The notes under the pieces are model-generated. The model saw only the letters and a list, made by a program, of their open reading frames with translations, was not told the origin of the DNA and ran no database searches. Of a stretch of DNA of 64,000 bases, positions 10,870 to 22,585 are shown piece after piece. How positions within the stretch are numbered: the stretch's first letter is position 1; each line of letters opens with the position of its first letter. A program made the translations under genes and the position numbers. The stretch lies in the NCBI GenBank assembly GCA_039545315.1, contig BCIM01000008.1, positions 759,286-823,285 on the forward strand. Reading direction: 5' to 3'. Source of the stretch: Kondoa malvinella. Lineage: Eukaryota > Basidiomycota > Agaricostilbomycetes > Agaricostilbales > Kondoaceae.

Positions 10870-12478
10870 CTATTGCGAACCCTCGTTCATTACTCTCAGT
10901 CTCGAAATCCCTACTTGTTGATCAACAGGTGAATACAATTCAGGCTCTTGCGCATAGCTCGGCATAGGTAACGATTCCACAGTCGATCCAGCGGACGATT
11001 GCTCGAAACGAACGTTGGTAGGTCGAAGAGGTGCAGGAGGAACAAAGGAATGAACTCCCAGACCGGCCATGTTGGGTAGCTCGTTGATGCTATATAGAGA
11101 ATTATAACTCGATTTCCGACTGTGGCTGAAGCTGCTGCTTGGACGAGAACTGTGCGAATTTGTTCGACCAGCGAGAATTTGCTCAGCGGGTGCCCAAGTT
11201 AATTCAGCATTCGGTACTAGAGGAGTCGGATAGTGCAAAGAATAGGTAGAGATGGGTCTGGCGTTGCTGTAAACAGAAGGAGGTCTTTCCATAACAAAAG
11301 TCGTCTCGTCCTTGGAAATTGAACTTTGCCTTTGGTGTCCGTAAGCCTTGCTCGTGCGATTCGTCGACACTGCTCGCTCTTCCATGTTTGTGGTACGCTC
11401 ATCAATATCCCCTTCGTCTGGGCTCGATCGAGATTCATGATTCTTGGTCAAGAAGATATCCAAGTCTTCAAGTTCTTTGCTGCGAGCAAAGCGGCGGTAG
11501 AGGAAGCGAGCGAGGAGAAGCAAGAGCAATATGCCGACGAAGACTCCAGCGACGGATCCAACAATCACACCGACTCGCTTGCCTGCGTCATCTGGGTCAA
11601 TCAGGGCCGCATCGGCTTGGCTTTCGCTGTTGTTAGCTGGAAGACTAGCTGATATCGTCTGGTCCGGAAGAAAGGCCGTATCCACAGCTGTTGAAGTAGA
11701 GGTGATGATGGGAGCGGTTTCATTGACTTCTTTAGGTGTTTGCGTTTCTTCTGGTGAAATCGATGGTTCGCTCGAGGTAGTTGAAGGAGGTACAACAGTA
11801 GTCGACAGAGAGGTCAGGGAGTTGATGACTAGGATAGTCTCGGTTGATGGTGGTTGAGTCGAAGAAGGGCTTGTGCTTGACGGTACGGACTTGGCTTCTT
11901 GTGGTTCGTCAGACTCTTCCTCTGGAGGAGTCTCTTCCTGGTATTCTTCATCAGGCTGCTGTTCGTCTTGTACTGCAGAAGGTTCGGCTTGTGAGCTTTC
12001 TTGCGGACCGCTCGGCTCTCCTTGGCTCTCTTGTCCTTCTGGCTTGTCGTTATCCCCAGCTGTACATGGAGCGTAGAGCGTCTCGACAGGAATCGAAGTC
12101 ACTTGCGCCAACATTGATGTGGCGGTGCTTTGGACCTCTCTCGGTCTATCCAATAAAACCGCTCAGAGCTAGCTATCAGCCTGTAGAGACCAAACTTACG
12201 CAGGCTCTGCTGCCGGAATGGTAGTAGTCCGCGTTTCAACAACATCTCTACATCCGAAAGGAAGACCGCCGACCAAACAAGAGCGGCTTGTCAATACATA
12301 TTCTTTTATCAGTGGCTGAAGCCGCATACGTGCATGAGCCTCATGGGAGCAGACTAAGGCGGAGACATACCTCAGGGGCATCAACTCTCGTGATGACGCT
12401 TTCGATGGGGATGTCTACCGTGAGAATGGACCAGACCGTCTCTGTCGGTGTTGCCGTGCACCGCTCTGGCTCAGCCAT
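10870..12478 (-). CDS. Ser/Thr-rich single-pass membrane protein
   Basis: Three exons (exon 1 about 12371-12478, exon 2 from about 12315, exon 3 to the stop at 10870). The protein starts MAEPERCTATPTETVWSIL and has no classical signal peptide. A Cys-containing region of about 80 residues (SRSCLVGGLPFGC, later LYAPC) is followed by a long Glu/Ser/Thr/Pro-rich stalk. One strong membrane helix comes next (VGVIVGSVAGVFVGILLLLL), then a basic RFLYRRFARSKE stop-transfer and a Ser-rich cytoplasmic tail. This layout resembles fungal wall-stress or Mid2-like sensors but no family motif is recognised. The gene at 51655-53022 has the same overall architecture. The function is unknown, and a surface protein or sensor is an inference. 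Confidence 0.75.
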
Positions 12479-12968
12479 AATGAGAGCAGACGTAGAGCCA
12501 GATTTAAAGAACGGCAGTAGTGATTCGGGATGAGAGAAAAAAGGAAGGAGAGCTCTCGCTAGCGAAACAAAGGGAAAGTCTTTGCGAGATGGATACGAGC
12601 CTACGTGAGCTCTCTGCTGCGATGTTGAACAGCTTTGGAAGTGTATACATAGTGATAGAGACATCAAACCGTCAGGAAACTTGAAGGATGTGATGCCTTC
12701 CAGTCTTTCACTTGATTGACTCTTGCGAAACGTTGTAAGAGATTTGGAAGCATCTCGCTCTTGTCTCGCTGCCAACCGAGGCAATGTCTCTGAGCGGATC
12801 AATCTTGGCCTGCTCAGCTTCCGCCATCCGATCGTTTTCTTCCAAGTTGTGTATAGTAGACACTTTCGCTGGATGCACGAGCAAATTAGCCAGTGACCAT
12901 AGTAGTGAGCACCTGCTGGGCTGCCCGGAGACAAAAAACATCTGATCGATATTTCTTCAAGGATAAAA

Positions 12969-15681
12969 ATGGAAACGACGCCAGACGTAGCCAATCATAC
13001 AGCTGGCAGCGCTGCAGCCAGCAGAACGCTGTTCAATAGCTCTGACGATTCTGCAACACCGCATTCGTCCTACGTCGAAGGCCCACCATGGTCGAAGAGA
13101 TCGAATGCCTATCAATGGAGACCCTTCAGAGGCATGTATCAAGATATTCGTAGAAGAGCCCCTTACTATGTCAGCGACTGGACCTTGGCCTTCAAGCGCG
13201 ATAACCTTTATCGTGTGGTGTCTGCGACTATTCGCATGTTTTTCATCAAGTAAGGCCCACATTGCAACTTTGATTCGGTCATGCTGAATTTTTGCGCAAG
13301 CCTTATGCCAGCCCTTGCATACACTATCGACATGAATTTGCGAACTGAAGGCACCTACGGAGTCACCGAAACTCTGCTCTCTTCAGCTATAGCTGCTCTC
13401 GTCTTTCCTATTCTAGGAGCTCAGCCTTTGACCATCGTCGGTGTTACGGGTCTGATCAACTTGTTCAACGTGAGTCATTCCGTATAGTGAGCCAGCACAG
13501 TGGCTCATCCTCTGTTTAGTACACCAACTATGCAATCGTTGTGGGGCGCCACAACGTCAACTATCTACAATTTCAAGCTTGGGTGTACATGTAGGCCTGC
13601 TTCTATCGGATTTTCATGACTCTTACACTGCTAGCATATAGCTGGTCAGCCATCATGCATTGGTTCTGCGCAATCTTCAACATGAACGATTACACCCGCT
13701 TCATCACCGATATGACCGCGGATACCTTTGGTTTCTACGTAAGCTCATTAGATAAAGTGTACGCATCTGTCTCACGGAAGCACTTGTCAGGTCGGCGTCA
13801 TTTACATTGAAAAGGGCATTGAACTGCTCATCCATGAATTTGAAGCATCTGGAGCAGCTGCAGGATGGCTTGCTTGCTTTATCGCCATTGTCCTTTCCTT
13901 CAGCATGTACTATATGGAAGCAGCGGGTGAGCCTTGCTGTGGTTTGATCGAGATACTTTAGCTGACGGCGGGTAAAGGTCGCGGCAAATGGGGACCTGCT
14001 TGGGTTAGACGTCTGATTGTGGACTACGCCTTCATCATTGCTATCGTCTTTTGGGCTGGGTGGTCACATATGTAAGCCTATCACCACGTTGTCTCCTGTT
14101 GAGATTAATCTGTTCCACAGACCTGGCTTTATCGCCGATACTCCCCTAGAGTTCTTGGGTCCTGTAACGTCTCGCTTCATCGGCACATCTTTCAGCCCAA
14201 CGCTTTCGTGCGTTTCGGCCCCAGCGCTTTGTTACTACTGACAATCTTTGCAGTCGCAATTGGGTAGTCGATTTTTGGAATTTAGAAGTCAAATGGATCT
14301 TTGGTATGTTGTCGAATCAGTACGTTGCATCCGAATACTGACTTTGAATAGTGGCTATTCCTTTCGGAGTCGTGAGTTGGTAGCGGGCCGCCTAACGTAT
14401 CGGCTCTGACCTATTTTATAGCTGCTTACCATGCTCTTCTGGCTCGATCACAACGTATCAGCTTTGATGGCTTCAGCTCGAAAGTTCCCTGTCAACAGAC
14501 CTTCCGGTGCCAACTGGGACTTTTTCCTTCTGGGCTGCACCACCTTTGTCGCCGGTCTGATCGGTTTGCCTGGTATGTTATGGACCGTTTGAGCTCACAT
14601 ATGCTGACACGGCTCCTATAGCACCTAACGGTCTTGTCCCACAAGCGCCAGAACATACTGCAGCTCTGTCGATTCGCGAACAGCTGGATAAAGAGAATGG
14701 CGGTGACGGAGCGCAAGAAGTCAGAACTACTCGCGTAGTTGAACAGCGCGTCTCGCATGTCGTCATTGGCGTAGGTTCTACCTTGATGACTATCCGCGCA
14801 AGCTAAGTATCCTCGTAGGCTATGCTTATCGCTACAATGGCAAGACCTTTCCTAGTCGCGCTTGGTACCGTCCCCTTGGCCATCTTTGCTGGTGTCTTCA
14901 TCGTTGTCGGATGGGGCTCTATCGAAGGCAACGGGTACGTCTGTCATCGCTGTGACTTGAATCTGCTCTGATCAAGCTTTCCGCAGCATTGTGCATAACA
15001 CGCTGTTTTTGTTGCGAGACTCAAAGATGATTGAAACGGATCACCCACTCAAACCTCTACGCAAGTCCAAGATTCTGCTCTTTGTCGGAATCCAGTGGTT
15101 CGTGTTTGCCGTAGCTGTGGCAGTCAGTCAACCTCTTGGTACGCTTTCTTACTTCATTCAAGTAATTATGTTGACGTCCTTGATGCAGGTGGAGGCGGTG
15201 GTATCAGTAAGCCGGACATATTCGTCATAGACTATTGCTGACATAGTTCGCCCATCAGCTGGAATTGGCTTGTAAGTGTTCCGTCTCAACAAAGACGAGA
15301 TCTAGACTTACGTTTTCGCCATTTCTACAGCCCGGTCCCATAGTGAGTAACTGTGCTTTACGTGCATGATCTTATACTGATCGCGCGATCTAGTCTTATC
15401 CTCATCCCCGCTCGACAATGGTTTGGCCCAAGATGGTTTACCGAATTCGAGCTCAGCGTGCTTGATGCGCCTGTAGCCAATTCCCACGCCGTCATCGCCA
15501 GTATCGGTGGTGATCTACGTGAGTAACAAGGTTGATGTTGCTTCGCTTTCTGATCAGATATTTAACAGACCTGCTCACTGGTGAACGTCCAGCTGAGGAT
15601 GAAGGCACCTCAACATCTCGTCCCGACAAGGTTGACGAGTCCGAGAAGGGTCTTCGCAAGCGCAACAAGGCGGAGAAGTAG
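12969..15681 (+). CDS. BOR1: BOR1-type anion (borate/bicarbonate) transporter, SLC4 family
   Basis: A polytopic plasma-membrane transporter of about 600 residues. The start at 12969 is followed by RPFRGMYQDIRRRAPYYVSDW and FINLMPALAYTIDM, then the SLC4 signature QPLTIVGVTGLINLFN. Further family blocks are WSAIMHWFCAIFN, FGFYVGVIYIEKGIEL, IAIPFGVLLTMLFWLDHNVS, WDFFLLGCTTFVAGLIGLP and AIFAGVFIVVGWGSIEGNG, with HPLKPLRKSKILLFVGIQW and VLILIPARQWFGPRWFTEFE towards the C-terminus. Many introns of about 50 nt interrupt it, and the tail is charged and Lys-rich. In yeast Bor1 exports borate. Substrate here is inferred from family membership. Confidence 0.93.
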
Positions 15682-15904
15682 TCGATCTAGATGCGACATT
15701 GTTGGCACAACCTCGTTCTGTTCAGTTCGATAAGTTTCGTGATAGTATAGTCATAATACTGTCGTTGCGCGTCTCGAGTGCACGATAATGCATATTCCTT
15801 GATCTCGACTCTGCGTAGCTCGTCAAGGCTGTTTTCGATTTCCATGTGATTTCACCTTTTGAAAACAAACATCCAAAGCTGTATCTGAGCAGCAGGCCTG
15901 CCAA

Positions 15905-17233
15905 ATGGTAGCGACAACTGACGAGTCAACCGGCGAGAAGCTCAAGACCTCTGTCAAGCGCTACACGATAGACTACGTTGCAAGTTGCTTGCGAATTGGA
16001 AGTGACGATGGCTCACACCTGCGGCCCTTTTAGGAGCTGCTGGAATGGCAACATGACAATGAATACATTAAGAGCGGATACAGAAGACACACCAACTCGT
16101 ACATGAAATGCCTCTCGTCCTGCTTCACTTGGCATAACGAGAGTGGTCCGTCTGCTATCAAGCCGCAACAAGGCAACGTCTGAAGTCTGCTGCGTATTAC
16201 AGTGAACATCTGGACGCACTTTCTAGCGGCTCTCTGGTTCTTCTTGATCGCTTGCGCTCCGCTGTCACCAGCAGTTCAATCTGGCATTCAGCGCCTAGCG
16301 GGCAGCGAGCTCATACCTGTCATTGGCGCCCGACCGGAAGATATAGCTGCTCTTTACACATTCTTGACTGGCGCCGTTTGTCTCTTTACTGCATCTTGGA
16401 CCTTCCATTGCTTCTCGTGTCATTCTGCCAAAGTGTGTTATTTGCCAAAGCTCTGTTAAATGGCCTGATATCTCAACAGGTCTGCCAAACGTGTAATGTC
16501 ATAGACCATCTAGGCATTGGTTCGTTCCACCCTTTCACCTATCGGAGCTCGCAGTAATGGTACGACGCAGTGACTTTGATTTGCACATCTTTTATCCCTG
16601 CCATTTGGTTTGGCTTCTACTGCCATAAAACATTCCGCCTGGGCTACCTTGCGATGATTACCGTCTTTGGCTCGGGTCTCGCATACACAATGGTCAATCC
16701 TGTATTCAGATGTGCGTCTGATATCGCAAAGTATTGCTTCCACGCTCATACCTTCAATGCCAGCACCAGAATATAGAAGGCTTCGAGCATGGCTGTTCAT
16801 TGCATTGGGTGGATCAGCCATCCTTCCTCTAATCCACTTTATTCTACTTGAAGGAGTAAGAGCGTGTGCTTTGTCGCTACCAGTGCTGACTGAAATAAAT
16901 AGATATCAGAAGCAAAGAAAGCATTCGGTCTGAACTATCTGTTGCTAGAAGGCGCGCTCTACATCTCTGGAGCAATTCTTTACGCGGAACGGTTTCCTGA
17001 GCGCTGGATTCCATACAAATTTGACTATGTGTGTACGTCTTCTCGTACGTCATACATTGAATTTACGCGAAAACAGGTTCCCTCGCATTCAATATTCCAT
17101 GTCGGTATGTGTTACGTTTCAGCCTCACCTCGAGTTGAAAGCTAATCTTTTGTTAGCGGTCAATTTAGCGGCGTGGTGTCACTATCTTGGGCTTGCAGAA
17201 GGCATGAAGTATCGTCGAGGGACGTCTTGCTAG
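15905..17233 (+). CDS. PAQR/IZH (adiponectin-receptor-like) seven-TM protein
   Basis: Joined exons give a seven-helix PAQR protein of about 340 residues. All three conserved motifs are visible: ESVNIWTHF (ExxNxxxH), SWTFHCFSCH with downstream CNVIDHLGI (SxxxH and Asp), and HSIFHV (HxxxH) near the C-terminus. The N-terminus has the usual ELLEWQHDNEYIKSGYR. These residues bind zinc in the membrane core. Fungal members (Izh1-4) affect zinc and sterol or lipid homeostasis and may act as ceramidase-like hydrolases. The stop is at 17231-17233. It lies head-to-tail with BOR1 (about 220 bases apart), which need not mean a shared role. Confidence 0.92.
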
Positions 17234-17449
17234 GTGCGGGGTTAAGGGTCGGCTAACTTATTCGGGAGTATGAGAGGGCACATAACCCCAGAGAAGGTTG
17301 GCTGTATTAGAGCAGACGCTTCATAACACTTGGACCTTTGAGCTGGCTATGTTTGCCTGTTGAGCTTGATTGAGCTCCTGACAATTCTTGTCCGTTGCGA
17401 CCACTTATAACCAACGTTGCTGTGCTTTCGAACGGCCTCTATATATACC

Positions 17450-17457
17450 GCATTGAA
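17450..17457 (+). promoter_or_regulatory. TATA-like element upstream of PRPP synthetase gene
   Basis: TATATATA lies 85 bases before the proposed ATG at 17542. Its role is inferred from spacing only. Confidence 0.4.
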
Positions 17458-17541
17458 CAGCTGCTCTGCTGGTCTTATAGCGTCTCTGTCAGCAATTGAT
17501 CGGCCTGTCGTTCGTCCGCACCTCTTATTGGAAATTCCGAC

Positions 17542-19097
17542 ATGTCTCGAGGTTCTGGCATCAAGATCCTGACTGGTTTGCTGCCTCTCGTGGTGATAAG
17601 ACCTGTGATCAATGTGACATTGCAGGCAACAGCCATCCGACTCTAGCGACTGCTGTAGCTGAGAGGTACGAGAAAATTGTTTCCCTTTGCAAGTCACCTC
17701 GTGTCTGATGCGTGACCTTCCTGTTGCAGTCTGGGAATACCGCTTTGCCGGTGTACTGTCAAGAAGTTCTCCGACAACGAGACATCTGTTCAGATTGGCG
17801 AGTCTGTCAGAGAAGAGGATGTGTTTATCATTCAGGTATATAGGCATTTCCGCTTTGCTGTATTCGCCTAAGTATCAAAGGATAGACTGGCTTCAACCCA
17901 AACCCATCAGTCACAAACCAAGGCTACTCGAGACCACCTTCGCCTACCAATACCATGTCTGACAAGCAACCTTTTACTCCTCGGTACCAGCCTGCAGCAG
18001 ACCCAAATGATCTGCTTATGGAGCTGCTGATCATGATTTCGTGAGCCGAGCTGCTTCTTGTCTGCAATAGATGAGTTTGAGCGTTTCGGCTATTCTTTAG
18101 AGCCTGCAAAACCGCTTCAGCCCGTAGGATCACCGCCGTCCTACCGTGCTTCCCATATTCTCGCATGGATCGAAAAGACCGCTCTCGCGCACCTATAACA
18201 GCAAAATTAGTTGCTAACATGCTACAAGTTGCTGGTTGCGACCGAGTCATTACGCTCGACTTGCATGCCAGTCAGATCCAGGGCTTCTTTTCTGTTCCTG
18301 TTGATAACCTTTGGACGGAACCGATCATGCTTCAATACATCAAGACTGAAGTAGAAGGTTGGAAAGATAGTATTATTGTCAGTCCGGATGCAGGTGGGGC
18401 TAAAAGGTGTGTGTTCAGGAGACGCATCTGTCAGGAGCTGACTTGGTATCTAGGGCAACTGGACTAGCTGATAGGCTGAACGTCGACTTTGCGCTGATTA
18501 ACCGGCAACGAAGGAAAGGCGCTGACCCCGACTCGTTTGGCGATATGGAAATTCTCGTTGGCAGCGTCAAGGGAAAGGTAAGCTATCTGTGCCGTATTCA
18601 GGATGTACAACCTCACAGCCTTGTAGGTCGCAATTCTGGTTGACGATATGTGTGATACGGGTGAAACACTGGCCCTTGCTGTCAACACCTTGATGAAGGC
18701 TGGCGCGAAGAGGGTATATGGCCTCGTATCCCACGGTGCGTGATGTTGCTCTTGCAATGTTGATGGGGTCTGACGAGAAGTTGCAGGGCTGCTTTCTGGC
18801 GATGCGACCAAGATGATTGGACAGCTCCCCATTGAAAAGCTTGTCGTGAGTTCAGCTTCGCCATCAGCTCAGACACTCTGGCTAATGGCTTGTCGTTCAG
18901 GTTACCAACTCGATAAATCAGCAAGAGACCTCAAAATATGCATCTGGCAAGCTACAAACAATGGACATCTCGCCGCTGTTGGCAGAGAGTATCAGAAGAG
19001 TGATTCTCTTGTCTCTCGTGCCACGCAAGAGTGCTGATAAGCTTGACAGACACACAATGGAGAATCTCTATCGCAGATCTTCTCTGGTTACGTATAA
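17542..19097 (+). CDS. PRS: Ribose-phosphate pyrophosphokinase (PRPP synthetase)
   Basis: Makes PRPP from ribose-5-phosphate and ATP for nucleotide, His and Trp synthesis in the cytosol. The N-terminal half shows [31 protein letters not shown] and EDVFIIQ. Then come [20 protein letters not shown], the catalytic flexible-loop region [19 protein letters not shown] and [13 protein letters not shown]. The C-terminal part has the ribose-5-P/PRPP motifs [12 protein letters not shown] and [12 protein letters not shown], ending [11 protein letters not shown]. The acceptor after FIIQ is chosen near 17,990 (giving PAADPND) to match normal length. An acceptor a little upstream would add a few residues. 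Which of the several fungal PRS paralogues this is cannot be decided from sequence memory. Confidence 0.92.
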
Positions 19098-19279
19098 AGC
19101 AGTGCAGATAGTATGTACAGATACTAGAGGTGCTCATACAATTTGCTTGCATTATCCTGCTTGGCTTTATACTACTTTGACTTAATCGATCACTCCTTTG
19201 CCTTGAACCAAACACCGACAGTCCACCTTAGGATACACTTTGATCCGACAGCTGCAGCCTCGCGAAGCAAGCTACCAAT

Positions 19280-20655
19280 ATGCCTCGATTCGCTTCCATG
19301 CTCGTGACAGCTCGATCCCAAAGACGGAGCATCATGACGAGCGCTGTCCAACTTGCAAATGAGAATCCGCTCGTGAGCCTTCAGTCAGGTCTTCGGTTGG
19401 CTCTGACCAGCTTTATAGGGTATACCAATGTCCGGCGCTCCTCCTACTATCCCTCGAGCGCAACGTGGTCTGCCTTCGAAGCGACGCATCCCTGGTGTCA
19501 AGAAAGTTGTGATATGTGCCAGTGGAAAGGGCGGAGTAGGCAAGAGCACTATCAGTGGTATGTATCGGCTGTCTCTTATACGTGTGGTTTGCTGAAGAGA
19601 CAAGATACAGTCAATCTCGCATTGGCACTGGCAAAAGTAGCATCTACGCCTACGAAGCAAGCTCGCGTCGGGCTGCTTGATCTTGATATCTTTGGACCTA
19701 GCAGTCAGCTACTCTTGTGATGCCTTAGTCTCGCCTGATTTAGCTTTGCAGTACCCAAGCTGATGGGACTCGATCAAGCATTCGAACCTGAACTTACGCA
19801 ACGTGTGTGTAGCCTCTATATGAGCTCTCTTCTGGGTCAGGAGCTGATGCGGGTCGCAGAGAATCGACTAGTACCTTTCTCGAATCATGGCGCACCTTGC
19901 ATGTCCATGGGCTTTCTTCTGCCTCCCTCCGCCAATTCTGATCAGCCGATCGTATGGCGAGGCATGATGGTCATGAAGGGTAAGTATCTTCACGATCTAT
20001 ATATATAGCTCTGACAGGGATAATTAGCTGTGCAGCAATTACTGTTTGATGTCGACTGGAAAGCTTCTTCTGGGTTTGATACAATGGAGCCAGATCTTGA
20101 CGTCCTCGTTATTGATATGCCTCCGTAAGTCCGCCAAATATCACGATGACGGGAGCTAAGACGTTTACGCAGTGGTACAGGCGATGTTCAGCTTAGCGTC
20201 GGCCAACTTATACAAGCCGACGGTAAACCTTGCTCGCTTGGCTGTGCTTAAGCTAGTGGTGATCGAATCAATAGGCGCAGTCATCGTCTCAACACCGCAA
20301 GATGTCGCTCTCATAGATGTCCGCAAAGGGACTTCCATGTTCCGCAAAGTTGGCATTCCAGTAAGCCTTTTCGTTTGCAAGCGTTCCTTACTGAGCAGAG
20401 GCGTAGATACTGGGCGGTGTACTGAACATGTCACACTTTCGGTGCCCCTCGTGCACGGAAGATCACCGCATCTTTGGTTCCGCAGACTCCTTCAACACGG
20501 CCATGAAGGATATGGGTCTGGACAAATTAGCAGATATTCCGCTCGAATTGGCGACAAGCAAACAAGGCGACGCAGGCAAACCTATTGTGCTATCACAGTC
20601 TGCGACGAGCGATGCTTTCATAGATCTCGCGCGCAAAGTATGGGAACGCATATGA
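19280..20655 (+). CDS. IND1: Mrp/NBP35-type P-loop ATPase IND1 (NUBPL), complex I Fe-S assembly
   Basis: The protein delivers Fe-S clusters to respiratory complex I in the mitochondrial matrix. A basic presequence (MPRFASMLVTARSQRRS) is followed by the IND1-typical RGLPSKRRIPGVKKVV. The Mrp Walker A is ASGKGGVGKSTISVNLALA, and LLDLDIFGPSVPKLMGL and IDMPPGTGDVQLS follow. The cluster-bridging CxxC is in FRCPSCTEDHRIFG. The mitochondrial N-terminus and PPTIPRAQRGLP block favour IND1 over cytosolic NBP35 or CFD1. Presence of IND1 implies that the organism keeps complex I. The stop at 20653-20655 is only 12 bases from the stop of the convergent GNAT gene. Confidence 0.93.
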
Positions 20656-20667
20656 TTTATGCATTGG

Positions 20668-21483
20668 TCAAAACTTTTTGTAAATGACAGCAGCGTCTAC
20701 GAGCTCCTCTTCTCCATTTGGTCCAGTCTTTAAGCGTCCTGCTTCGGGTATCAGACCAACGCGAGAGAACCCAAGCTTATCCCAGATAGCCAGACTGGTC
20801 GCTCTGATCAGCATTGTACATCAAAGAACAGCGAGACAGCACGCACGAAGCCTTATTAGTTACGTAGACCAGATTGAAGACGGACGCTTCATATCCCAGC
20901 TGCGGAGCGAAATGGAGGTAGCTAGTACCTAAAGCCATGCCTATCTTCAAGCCCTTGAAGGTATCTGGCACAACGAAACCAGCATTGCAGATATGCGAGC
21001 TTCGACCTGGGTAGTTGGCTGTACTCCCATATCAGCTAGAGCAGGCAAAGAGTAACTGAAAGCTCACGTTTGACATAGAAGAATCCACCTATTGCTTCCT
21101 TCCATGTCCTCCCTGCCCTCGCATCGTCTATTGTAATGCCTTCCTTTGCGACGTCTGAATCACAAACAATGCCCACAAATAGATCATAGGCTATTCCATT
21201 TTTCAGCATCGCCTCATCCTTGAAAACGGATAAATCATGACTAACACAAGAAATACCCAGCGAACTGGTCATGATCTAACAAATCTTGCTGTGGGTAGGT
21301 CTTTCCTTCGGTTAATACAGAATTAAAGACTGATCTTAAGTATTCAGCCAAATCTTGTGGGAAATCTTGCAAGCGCAAGTGGACTACGGCTAGATTTGTT
21401 TCTTTGTTTGGTAGTGCGTAAAGTCGCGTGGGCAAGAGTGAGGCTGTACGCGGTGGACCTGTTGTATTACCGTAGGGTGACAT
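20668..21483 (-). CDS. GNAT-family N-acetyltransferase (MPR1-like)
   Basis: About 200 residues from five or so exons. The acetyl-CoA binding region includes CNAGFVVPDTFKGLKIGMALG, followed by YLHFAPQLGYEASVFNLVYV, TNKAS, IWDKLGFSRVGLIPEAGRL and a C-terminal PNGEEELVDAAVIYKKF. This C-terminal half resembles fungal acetyltransferases of the Mpr1/uncharacterised GNAT group. Mpr1 acetylates azetidine-2-carboxylate and related proline analogues. The substrate here is unknown. A 55-nt intron with a gttagt donor joins QFAGYFL to SYDLFVGIV. The start at 21483 is the first ATG of the longest supported first exon. Confidence 0.8.
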
Positions 21484-22585
21484 GGCCTTGGCTGAATCGT
21501 GTCAAGCTTTGGACTGCAAGGTGTCACTCGCGTGGTCAGATTGTGGGGAGCGTCGGATCTGGCGCTCGGTCTCGGTTATCACAGCGTGAGCATTGATACG
21601 TTGCAAGTGGAGAATGCGTGCTTGTCGGAATTGGCAACAGCAAGCGGGCATGGCCATTGATACGTGCGAGTTGGCAGCATGAGACAGGCGGCCATCAAGC
21701 GAGCGGGCGCAGTGATCACAAGGTCCAGATCTTTCGTAAGGATTGTACCTGTTCCTTGGAGCCAATAGACCGGTTATCAGCTGCTATCAATGATCGCTGC
21801 ATATTCGCGACTCGTTGGCAAGTTTCCGAAAAGGCAATGGGTTGTACAAAGAGCATAGACAAGTGGACAGTCCAGGCAGAGCTGTCGAAAGACAATGGAC
21901 TGAATACTGGGGTTTGGGCAGAGTGAAATTACGCGACTGCATGATCGGGGGAGAATTGGCATGCAGATCTATGACGACGAGGCGGCTCTTCGAAGATTTC
22001 CATGTACATCGACTGCCCTGACTTTGGTGGAGTGGCTGTGGATTAACCGAATAACCGTGCTGGGCTGTTGGTGTGGAGGTGGGTAAACGATCGCCAAACT
22101 TCCGTCCGAGTTCCGCTTGCCGGAAGATCATCCAGTGATGCCTGAGCCAACTCCGATCGTTTTCTAGGCAAAAACCTCCAGCTTGTCAGCATCTTGTTCT
22201 GCAACAGGAATTTTCCACGCAAATTTTGTCAACGTACAAGAAATCTTCTAATCATTCAACTTGACATTCCGCACAACACGTAAGTTGCATCTCGGCTATC
22301 GGACCTCGCGCTAATCTATATTGGCGCAGGACCCACACGAGGACTCCTCCTTTTCCATCGAGCTTGTCCAGCAACGCATCGCTCGCTCGCTCGACTTTAC
22401 TCATCTGCTCAAAACCGGAGATAAATAACGGCCGTGCTTGGAAATCGCCAGACGTCGACTTTCTTGGCCAAGCACCGCCAATACCCCTGTTTTTGAAGCG
22501 ATACATACCACTGCTGTGCTCAAGCGCAGCCTTGCGTCACTACTTTACCGACCTTGTGCACCGCCTGCATAGCAAGTTCGTTTCC
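21484..22585. promoter_or_regulatory. Divergent intergenic region, GNAT / cyclin
   Basis: About 1.1 kb between two divergent genes, one of the longer gaps in the left half. Short open frames on both strands carry no recognisable domain. It probably holds both promoters and a long 5' leader of the cyclin gene. Open frame continues in phase upstream of the cyclin ATG as far as about 22364, so some of it may be transcribed leader. Confidence 0.4.
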
